A DNA stretch of 5,557 nt, taken from Bacteroidales bacterium. GTDB lineage: Bacteria; Bacteroidota; Bacteroidia; Bacteroidales; UBA10428. The stretch lies in the NCBI GenBank assembly GCA_016935595.1, contig JAFGQQ010000105.1, forward strand, positions 1 through 5,557. Direction: 5' to 3'. The notes beneath the pieces were generated by a model that ran no database searches, had not been told where the DNA came from, and saw only the letters and a program-made list of their open reading frames with translations. The translations under genes and the position numbers were made by a program. Shown one piece after another: positions 1-5,557 of this stretch; positions within the stretch are counted from its first letter, which is position 1; the number at the start of each line of letters is the position of its first letter.

Positions 1-161
1 GCAAAATCACCGCGGTTAGTAAATTCAAATACTATAGCGCCTCCTTCATAACAAGCTTTTAATACTTTTTTACAAATTTCAATATCTGGATGATAAAAAA
101 CAGGTATTAAACCGGTATCTTTCATTTTTATGATTGTCTCAATTCGTGTAAACCTTGCCAT
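1..161 (-). CDS. eda: KDPG/KHG aldolase, N-terminal part (3' end beyond the left edge)
   Basis: This is the start of a class I aldolase that splits 2-keto-3-deoxy-6-phosphogluconate into pyruvate and glyceraldehyde-3-phosphate, and often also cleaves 4-hydroxy-2-oxoglutarate. It acts in the cytoplasm at the end of Entner-Doudoroff and uronate catabolism. Read leftward from the ATG at 161-159, 53 codons are visible, beginning [20 protein letters not shown] and going on through [14 protein letters not shown] to [10 protein letters not shown]. Glu46 and Arg50 in VFEFTNR match by position the catalytic Glu45 and Arg49 of the E. coli enzyme; the Schiff-base lysine would lie outside the window. The family is about 210-225 residues long, so roughly three quarters is missing. 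The ATG is preceded by A/T-rich sequence with no Shine-Dalgarno, which is normal for Bacteroidota. The gene is divergent from the HAD hydrolase at 400. Recognition is from sequence memory, but the match to the Bacteroidota form is strong. Confidence 0.87.
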   Translation of the reverse strand, partial: MARFTRIETIIKMKDTGLIPVFYHPDIEICKKVLKACYEGGAIVFEFTNRGDF

Positions 162-180
162 TGTTAATATTTTATTAAAA

Positions 181-209
181 CAAATGTATATAATTATTCA
201 ATAATAAAA
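181..209 (-). promoter_or_regulatory. candidate eda promoter (Bacteroidota type)
   Basis: On the minus strand, 188-181 reads TACATTTG, an exact match to the Bacteroidota -7 consensus TAnnTTTG. A poor -33 candidate, TTTT, lies at 209-206, 17 bases upstream of it; no true TTTG is present at that spacing. Transcription would begin near 175, leaving a leader of roughly 15 bases before the eda ATG at 161. The match is exact for -7 only, and such motifs arise by chance in AT-rich DNA. Confidence 0.38.
193..205. repeat. 13-bp palindrome in the eda promoter spacer
   Basis: The sequence ATTATT-C-AATAAT is a perfect 6-bp dyad around a single central base. It lies between the candidate -33 and -7 elements of eda, where a bound repressor would block transcription. 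Its first eight bases, ATTATTCA, recur at 246-253 in the left arm of the larger inverted repeat at 243-272. The simple A/T composition means it may be chance. Confidence 0.27.
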
Positions 210-242
210 TGAGGTAATGAATATTTTTTAATATTTTTAGCC

Positions 243-272
243 TGCATTATTCATGATTATATGAATAATGCA
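243..272. repeat. perfect 12-bp inverted repeat
   Basis: The arms TGCATTATTCAT (243-254) and ATGAATAATGCA (261-272) are exact reverse complements around a 6-base spacer (255-260). A weak outer extension pairs AGCC at 239-242 with GGCT at 278-281 across a 5-base bulge, but it would compete with the next stem. No T-run follows on either strand, so it is not an intrinsic terminator. It may be the operator of a dimeric regulator shared by the divergent genes, or the first stem of a structured leader RNA. The dyad itself is certain; its function is not. Confidence 0.75.
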
Positions 273-278
273 CCGAAG

Positions 279-308
279 GCTGTTCCGATTTTAAGAACCC
301 GGAAGAGT
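279..308 (+). repeat. imperfect inverted repeat / possible RNA hairpin
   Basis: Bases 279-287 (GCTGTTCCG) can pair with 300-308 (CGGAAGAGT), with one G-G mismatch at 282/305 and one G-U wobble at 279/308, leaving a 12-base loop at 288-299. The wobble pair only works in the plus-strand transcript. This stretch is visibly richer in G+C than the DNA on either side. It sits six bases after the perfect repeat ending at 272 and one base before the next stem starting at 310. On its own it is a modest hairpin; its interest comes from its neighbours. Confidence 0.4.
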
Positions 309-309
309 G

Positions 310-347
310 TTAACCCTCGAAAAAGTTTAATAACTTTTTCAGGTTAA
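310..347. repeat. 15-bp interrupted inverted repeat / hairpin
   Basis: The inner arms GAAAAAGTT (319-327) and AACTTTTTC (332-340) pair perfectly around a TAAT loop. The outer arms TTAACC (310-315) and GGTTAA (342-347) also pair, separated from the inner stem by a small internal loop (316-318 opposite 341). The dyad is clear in the sequence. No T-run follows on either strand, so a terminator is unlikely. It lies 53 bases upstream of the HAD hydrolase start and could be part of its 5' leader or an operator. Confidence 0.65.
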
Positions 348-356
348 AATAAATAA

Positions 357-383
357 TTGCTTATGTTATTTATTATATAAATG
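357..383 (+). promoter_or_regulatory. weak candidate promoter for the HAD hydrolase
   Basis: TTG at 357-359 and TATAAATG at 376-383 are separated by 16 bases. The second element keeps TA and the final TG of the TAnnTTTG consensus but not the middle TT. If used, the leader would be only about 10 bases and would exclude the hairpins at 243-347. No better plus-strand match was found further upstream, so the real promoter of this gene is uncertain. Confidence 0.17.
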
Positions 384-399
384 TAATATCAATGAATAT

Positions 400-1287
400 A
401 TGGATTATACGGAAGTATTAAAGAAATTAAAACCTGAAAAGGATTTTTTTATAGGTGTTGACTCGGATGGCTGCGCTTTCGATACCATGGAAATTAAGCA
501 AAAGGAATGTTTTTGTCCGAATTTTATTAAATATTTTGAACTTCAGCGCATTTCTAAATACGCCAGGGAAGTTTGGGAATTTGTAAATCTTTATTCCAGG
601 ACAAGGGGAACAAACCGTTTTAACGCATTAGTTGAGTCTGTCAGGTTGATCAATGAAAGAAAAGAAGTAAAAGACAGGAATTTTAAGGCAGTAAATTTAA
701 AACCGCTTATCGATTGGATAGCAAAAGAATCTAAACTGGGAAACCCGGCTCTTGAAAAATATGCTGCTCAAATAAATGATCCTGTTATTGACCTTACTTT
801 AAAATGGTCGAAGGCAGTAAATGAGGATATTGAAAAGATGGTTTTTGGAATGCCTCCTTTCCCTTTTGTGGTTGAGTCGCTTGGCAAAATGCAAGAAATG
901 GCCGATATTATTGTTGTAAGCCAAACTCCTCTTGAAGCATTAGTTAGGGAATGGAAAGAAAACAACATGGAAAAATATGTAAGGCTAATTGCTGGCCAGG
1001 AAAATGGAACTAAGGCCGAGCACTTGGCCTATGCAGCTAAAGGAAAATATTCCGATGACAAAATATTGATGATTGGCGATGCTCCCGGAGATTATTATGC
1101 TGCGAAAAAAAACGGGATTTTGTTTTTTCCGGTTAACCCCGGCAATGAGGAAAAATCCTGGGTCAGGTTATTTCATGAAGGTTTAGAGAAATTCTTTAAA
1201 GGAACTTATAAAGGAGATTATGAAATATCGCTCATTAAAGAATTTGAAGAGTTTTTACCAGAAAATCCATGGTGGAAAGTAAAATAA
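400..1287 (+). CDS. HAD-superfamily hydrolase with large cap, substrate unknown
   Basis: This is a probable cytoplasmic, Mg-dependent phosphatase of the haloacid dehalogenase superfamily, 295 residues, with no signal peptide or membrane segment. The HAD motifs appear in order. Motif I is VDSDG, with nucleophile Asp21 and acid/base Asp23. Motif II is VVSQTP with Ser174. Motif III is Lys205 in GTKAEHL. Motif IV is MIGDAPGD with Asp227 and Asp231. All catalytic positions are intact. About 125-145 residues separate motifs I and II, far more than in small phosphoglycolate-phosphatase-like members, which implies an enlarged, mostly helical C1 cap that would set substrate choice. The ATG at 400 is the only plausible start: the frame has no other ATG back to a stop at 331-333. 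No Shine-Dalgarno is seen. It is divergent from eda and convergent with the HTCS gene, whose stop is 20 bases away. A sugar-phosphate or sugar-acid-phosphate substrate fits the eda neighbour, but that is inference from position only. Confidence 0.88.
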   Translation: MDYTEVLKKLKPEKDFFIGVDSDGCAFDTMEIKQKECFCPNFIKYFELQRISKYAREVWEFVNLYSRTRGTNRFNALVESVRLINERKEVKDRNFKAVNLKPLIDWIAKESKLGNPALEKYAAQINDPVIDLTLKWSKAVNEDIEKMVFGMPPFPFVVESLGKMQEMADIIVVSQTPLEALVREWKENNMEKYVRLIAGQENGTKAEHLAYAAKGKYSDDKILMIGDAPGDYYAAKKNGILFFPVNPGNEEKSWVRLFHEGLEKFFKGTYKGDYEISLIKEFEEFLPENPWWKVK

Positions 1288-1307
1288 TTTTATGGGTTAT
1301 ACACCAA

Positions 1308-4300
1308 TTATCCAGCATTTTTATATTCACTGGGCGACATGCCGTATATTTGCCTGAAGCATTTTCTGAAGTATTTTAAATCATTAAATCCGGTTAAATA
1401 TGCAATTTCAGATACCCCTTTGCCGGATTCACGTAAAAGCTTGGCGGCGAGTCCAAGCCTCATTTGCCGTATAAACTCCACAGGTGATAAACCCGTTAAT
1501 CCCTTTATTTTATTATACAATACGCTCCTGCTGTATGTTGATAATTCAACTAATTTTTCAACATTAAAGTCAGTTTCCTGGTAATTGTTTTCAATAATTT
1601 TAACTATATTATTTAAAAAGCTGTCATCATAAGGTGTTATTTTTATTTCATCATTAACCGTGAGTTTATCGCGATATTTTTTAATAATATTTTCACGTTG
1701 TTTTAGCATATTGACTAAAACTGCTTTTAAAAATTCTGAATTAAAAGGTTTTAAAATATAGGATTCAGCGCCTGATTCAATACCAATAATTTGATCCTCA
1801 ATTGTGGATTTAGCCGTTAGCATTATTACCGGAATATGCGACAATTCATAATTTTCTTTTATTTGTTTAGTCATTTTTATCCCATCCATTTTTGGCATCA
1901 TTACATCCGTTATTATAAGGTCGGGTTGAGTATTTTTTGCGGCTTCCAATCCTTCCAAACCGTTTTTTGCATATTCAATTTCAAAAAATGGCCTGAGTAT
2001 TTTTTTCAGGTAAAGGATTATTTCAAAATTATCTTCAACAATCAGTATTTTTGGTTTATTATCTTTTAAAGGATAGAGTAGCTGGCTTATTTCTTCTGCT
2101 TCAACTTCGAGAGGATTAATATGTTTTATATTTTCGAATTCATTTTCATCAATTTCATCTTCATTAAAATGGTTTTTCCCAGGAGGAATTATAATTGTAA
2201 AATTTGATCCTTCATTTTCTTTGCTTGTAATTAAGATGTCGCCTTTATGAAGCTTTACAATTTCGTAAGATAAATTTAAACCAATGCCTGTTCCTTCAAA
2301 TGCAGAATTGCTTTCAGATAATGGGGTAAACCGCTGGAAGATATATTTTAGCTTGTCAGGCTGGATACCAGGGCCATGGTCGATAATTTCAATCTGGGCA
2401 TATTTTTCGGGATTAATCCCGATTTTTACTTTTATTACTTTATTGTCTTTTGTGTATTTAAAGGCATTTGAGAGTATGTTAAAAACCACAGAATCAAACT
2501 TTTTGGGATCTACCCAAACTTCAATTATATCTGTATCGGCTTCGAACAAAAAGCTTATTTTTTTATGTTCGGCAATTGGGATGAAATGCTGGTATATATC
2601 ATAAACAAATTGGATAATATTTATTTTTTGGACTTTTAATTTCATTTTTTCTTTTTGAATTTTTCTGAAATCAAGCAATTGATTAATGAGCCTTAACATA
2701 CGTTTTGCATTTCTTTCCATTATCAAAATATGGTTTTTAACTTCACCTGGAATGTTTTTTAATGCTTTAATATCTTCAATTGGGCCTAAAATAAGGGTTA
2801 ATGGTGTGCGTATTTCGTGCGATATATCGGTAAAAAACTGAAGTTTTATTTCATTGACCCTTCTTTCTATTTTCAGATTATTATTTAGCCGGTAGTAATT
2901 CAATAACACTTTTCTTAGAATCAGGCTTATAACAATAAATAAAATAATATAAGAAAAATAAGCTATTTTACTCTTCCACCAGGGAGGAAGAATTTTGATA
3001 TATATGCTTGTCGGATTTTCATTCCAAGTCCCATCCCAACTTGAGCCTTTTACTTTAAAAATATATTCGCCGGGAGGTATGTTTGTATATGTTGCTTTTC
3101 TTTGGTTTCCTACTTCGTTCCATGAATTATCAAAATTTTCAAGTATAAACGAATATTTGTTTTGTTGTGGCGAAAAATAACTTAATGCTGCATATTCGAA
3201 GCTAAAACTCGATTGAAAATGCTTTAATTTTATACTGTCGAGTGTTTCAATATTTGATTGAATTGGCGATTCGGGTGAATGAATATCAATATCGCGGTTA
3301 AATAGTTGAAAATTTGTGATAACGACTGAGGGACTGTATTGCTTTTTCAAAATTGTTTCAGGGGTTATATATAAAGCCCCGCTGATACTTCCAAACAGTA
3401 AATTCCCATAACGGTCGTAACTACATGCACTTTCACAAAAATTGTCACAAAACAGCCCGCTATTTTTATGATAATTCTCGAACAGGTTACTGTCAACATC
3501 AAATTTCGATATTCCTTTCTCTGTAGCCAGCCAGATATTTTCATTTTTATCTTCTAATATTGAAAAAACAGCGTCATTTATTAATCCGTCTTTTTCATTA
3601 TAGTGTTTAAAATAATAGAGGCCGTTATTATTTATTTTTAATTGGTTTATTCCACCTCCAAAAGTTCCAAACCATAAGTGGTTTTTAGTATCTTCAAATA
3701 TGTAAATAATATCGTTGTAACTTATACTTGATAAATCTTGGGGATTATAAAAAAAGCGTTCAAAATTTAATGTGTCCTTTTTAATATTATTATAAGAAAA
3801 ACGGTTTAAACCAAAAGTGGTAGCTACCCAAATGTTTGAATTTTTGTCTTCATAAATATAACGCACTTCATTGCCCGACAGATTAGTGTTTTCGCTAGTA
3901 AAATGATTGCAGTATAATTTATTATTATCCCTGTATGTTACAAGGTTTAAACCACCCCCATAAGTGCCAATCCATATGTTTCCTTTTGAATCCTGTATTA
4001 TTGAATATATTGAATTGTGATTGAGCGAATTAAATTGGTCATCAGAACTATATAGAAAAAAACTTAAATTTTTATAAAAAAATGCACTATTGGTAATTTT
4101 TTTTGTGCTTACAAGCAATCCGCCTCCTTTTGTCCCTAACCAGATAAAACCTTCCCGGTCCTGCATAATAGTATATACATTATAACCAGACTGGGTATTA
4201 TCTTTAACTGGAAGAGCCTTGATGCTCTTTATAAGTATTAATTCGGGAGAATATATATAAATTTTTCCCGATTTTGTGGCCATCCAAATATAACCATTGG

Positions 4301-5557
4301 TATCTTTGAATATACAGCGCACAACATTATCAGAATAATTATTAAATTTTTTTTCCTGTATTATTTGTTTAAATGAAGAGTTGGCAGTAATTACTTTATT
4401 TGCCCCTCCATTAAACTGCCCGGTTCCTACCCAAAGCATTCCTGATTTATCTTCGGTAATACAATGAACAAAATTTGAGCTTATTGTTTTAAGGTCGTCT
4501 GGATTATTTCTATAGAATGTAAATAATTCGCTGCCCCTGTTGTACAAAGCCAGGCCTCCACCGTGTGTGCCTATCCATAAATTATCATTCGAATCTTCAT
4601 AAATATATGGCCTTTCATCATCAACTAATGTAGAGATATTATCCGGAATTAAACTATAATGTTTATTATTTAGTGTATATGGATTTATCATAGTAATACC
4701 CTGTTTTTCTGTATTAATCCATAACAATCCTTTTTTGTCTTCATATACCGAAAGTATGTCAAGGCCATAATCTTTAATTGAAACTAACCTGTTTTCAGAA
4801 GGATAATAAAGATATAAACCATCAGTTTTGGTGCTGACAATTAAAAGCTCAATTAATTTATGGTTTTGTATATTGTTAATTGGTTTTACTTTTAAAATAT
4901 CTAATTCCGGATCGAGCTTAATAAATCGATGTTTATTAATATCATACTTAAGAATACCGTTGTTGTTAGTCCCTAAATACAAATATTTTTTAAAGATTGC
5001 ACAAGAAGTAAAATTGTTCTGTGCAAAATAATGTATAAAACCGGGGAATGGTTTTTCAATTTCATTTTTCGACAGGTAATTCAGTCCCTGTTTTGTCCCA
5101 ATCCAAATATCTTTATTATTATCCTGTATAATGAAATTTATTGAATTATTTGTGATACTGCTTTGGCCGCGGCTTAAGTATTGCCGGCTGATATACTTAT
5201 TGTTCTTGCCATCATACTTTAATTGATATATACCTGAATTAGTAGATCCAAGCCATATCTCGTTTTTATTTGCCTGGTAGAAACAACTGATGATACTGTT
5301 TTTTTCTTCAATGGATTTAAAATAGAATGGAAAGGTGATAAATTTGCCGGTTTGACGAATATAATAGTGAATATAATTATCATGTGTCTTAACCCATAAA
5401 AAATTCAGGGAGTCTTCCCAAATTTTAGTAATCCTGTTATGGGTTAAAACACCTTCTTTTCCTTCTTCCGATTTTATAATTTTAAATGAATATCCGTCAT
5501 ACCGGTTAAGTCCGTCCATTGTACCAAGCCATAGAAACCCTTCGTAATCGCAGTAAA
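1308..5557 (-). CDS. hybrid two-component system sensor kinase/AraC regulator (HTCS), 5' end beyond the right edge
   Basis: This single-chain sensor and transcription factor binds a ligand, classically an oligosaccharide, in the periplasm and activates genes in the cytoplasm. Numbering counts the Met at 5519 as residue 1. That Met is internal: the frame stays open to the edge, and the 12 codons before it read YCDYEGFLWLGT, running into MDGLNRYDGYSF, the usual first propeller repeat. The missing part is probably a signal peptide and a few dozen residues. Reg_prop beta-propeller repeats, with cores such as NLWIGTHGGGL, IWIGTYGGGL and LWFGTFGGGI, recur about every 48 residues to about 719. A Y_Y_Y domain follows (about 770-845), then one membrane helix (about 851-869). 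The kinase has HEIRTP with His901, the N box with Asn1018, DHGPG with Asp1047, and GTGIGL at 1076-1081. The receiver (about 1157-1270) has Asp1163, phospho-acceptor Asp1205, Thr1235 and Lys1257. An acidic linker (about 1116-1146) joins kinase and receiver. An AraC-type double helix-turn-helix spans about 1305-1400. All catalytic residues are present and there is no frameshift. The TAA is at 1310-1308. The regulated genes are not visible; a uronate-glycan locus is a guess from eda. Confidence 0.96.
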   Translation of the reverse strand, partial: YCDYEGFLWLGTMDGLNRYDGYSFKIIKSEEGKEGVLTHNRITKIWEDSLNFLWVKTHDNYIHYYIRQTGKFITFPFYFKSIEEKNSIISCFYQANKNEIWLGSTNSGIYQLKYDGKNNKYISRQYLSRGQSSITNNSINFIIQDNNKDIWIGTKQGLNYLSKNEIEKPFPGFIHYFAQNNFTSCAIFKKYLYLGTNNNGILKYDINKHRFIKLDPELDILKVKPINNIQNHKLIELLIVSTKTDGLYLYYPSENRLVSIKDYGLDILSVYEDKKGLLWINTEKQGITMINPYTLNNKHYSLIPDNISTLVDDERPYIYEDSNDNLWIGTHGGGLALYNRGSELFTFYRNNPDDLKTISSNFVHCITEDKSGMLWVGTGQFNGGANKVITANSSFKQIIQEKKFNNYSDNVVRCIFKDTNGYIWMATKSGKIYIYSPELILIKSIKALPVKDNTQSGYNVYTIMQDREGFIWLGTKGGGLLVSTKKITNSAFFYKNLSFFLYSSDDQFNSLNHNSIYSIIQDSKGNIWIGTYGGGLNLVTYRDNNKLYCNHFTSENTNLSGNEVRYIYEDKNSNIWVATTFGLNRFSYNNIKKDTLNFERFFYNPQDLSSISYNDIIYIFEDTKNHLWFGTFGGGINQLKINNNGLYYFKHYNEKDGLINDAVFSILEDKNENIWLATEKGISKFDVDSNLFENYHKNSGLFCDNFCESACSYDRYGNLLFGSISGALYITPETILKKQYSPSVVITNFQLFNRDIDIHSPESPIQSNIETLDSIKLKHFQSSFSFEYAALSYFSPQQNKYSFILENFDNSWNEVGNQRKATYTNIPPGEYIFKVKGSSWDGTWNENPTSIYIKILPPWWKSKIAYFSYIILFIVISLILRKVLLNYYRLNNNLKIERRVNEIKLQFFTDISHEIRTPLTLILGPIEDIKALKNIPGEVKNHILIMERNAKRMLRLINQLLDFRKIQKEKMKLKVQKINIIQFVYDIYQHFIPIAEHKKISFLFEADTDIIEVWVDPKKFDSVVFNILSNAFKYTKDNKVIKVKIGINPEKYAQIEIIDHGPGIQPDKLKYIFQRFTPLSESNSAFEGTGIGLNLSYEIVKLHKGDILITSKENEGSNFTIIIPPGKNHFNEDEIDENEFENIKHINPLEVEAEEISQLLYPLKDNKPKILIVEDNFEIILYLKKILRPFFEIEYAKNGLEGLEAAKNTQPDLIITDVMMPKMDGIKMTKQIKENYELSHIPVIMLTAKSTIEDQIIGIESGAESYILKPFNSEFLKAVLVNMLKQRENIIKKYRDKLTVNDEIKITPYDDSFLNNIVKIIENNYQETDFNVEKLVELSTYSRSVLYNKIKGLTGLSPVEFIRQMRLGLAAKLLRESGKGVSEIAYLTGFNDLKYFRKCFRQIYGMSPSEYKNAG

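Noticed and set aside
243..272. Perfect inverted repeat as an intrinsic terminator
   Set aside because: The stem is AT-rich and no T-run follows on either strand. It also lies upstream of both divergent genes, where neither would terminate.
273..320. G+C-richer island as a tRNA or tRNA fragment
   Set aside because: No acceptor stem, anticodon arm or proper T-loop can be assembled. The GGGTTC seen on the minus strand is too short to mean anything.
768..968. 66-residue reading frame on the minus strand inside the HAD gene
   Set aside because: It lies wholly antisense to a gene with intact HAD motifs, resembles no family I know and has no promoter or ribosome-binding signal.
3640..4580. Recurring DNA words around the TGG and GGx-GGx-GG codons as a DNA repeat or CRISPR-like array
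   Set aside because: The repeats are in frame, diverged at third positions and explained by the W(I/L/V)GT.GGGL protein motif of the propeller blades.
1339..5031. Several short plus-strand reading frames of about 60-106 residues (1339-1584, 1836-2069, 2284-2604, 2995-3180, 4828-5031)
   Set aside because: All are antisense to the HTCS coding sequence, with low-complexity or hydrophobic translations and no recognisable domain. They are shadows of the long gene.
5517..5519. ATG at 5519 as the start codon of the HTCS gene
   Set aside because: The frame remains open to the window edge, and the 12 codons before this Met (YCDYEGFLWLGT) form the first half of a typical propeller repeat that continues into MDGLNRYDGYSF. 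The Met is inside the repeat.

Overview
The window looks like AT-rich chromosomal DNA from a member of the Bacteroidota, probably the Bacteroidales/Marinilabiliales side. The main reason is a giant one-piece hybrid two-component regulator (HTCS) on the minus strand, an architecture largely confined to this phylum. Supporting reasons are start codons without Shine-Dalgarno sequences, a TAnnTTTG-type -7 promoter element, and a KDPG aldolase N-terminus of the type I associate with Bacteroidota. The phylum call rests on these features, not on a database search.

Layout from left to right. Positions 1-161 (minus) hold the first 53 codons of a KDPG/KHG aldolase (eda), cut by the left edge. Positions 162-399 are a divergent intergenic region with a candidate eda promoter and three closely packed inverted repeats (243-272, 279-308, 310-347). 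Positions 400-1287 (plus) encode a complete 295-residue HAD-superfamily hydrolase with an unusually large cap and unknown substrate. After a 20-base gap, 1308-5557 (minus) is filled by the HTCS: periplasmic beta-propeller repeats, a Y_Y_Y domain, one membrane helix, a histidine kinase, a receiver and an AraC-type DNA-binding domain. Its reading frame runs off the right edge, so the true start and signal peptide lie outside the window.

How the parts may work together (inference). HTCS proteins usually sense oligosaccharides in the periplasm and switch on a polysaccharide-utilisation locus. KDPG aldolase is the last step of the route from uronic acids (pectin, alginate, ulvan and similar glycans) through KDG/KDPG to pyruvate and glyceraldehyde-3-phosphate. 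The neighbourhood therefore suggests a uronate or acidic-glycan catabolic locus, with the HAD protein a possible sugar-phosphate phosphatase in or beside it. No transporter, SusC/D pair or glycan-degrading enzyme lies inside the window, so this cannot be confirmed here. I see no mobile element, tRNA, rRNA or CRISPR array. The least explained stretch is the hairpin cluster at 243-347.
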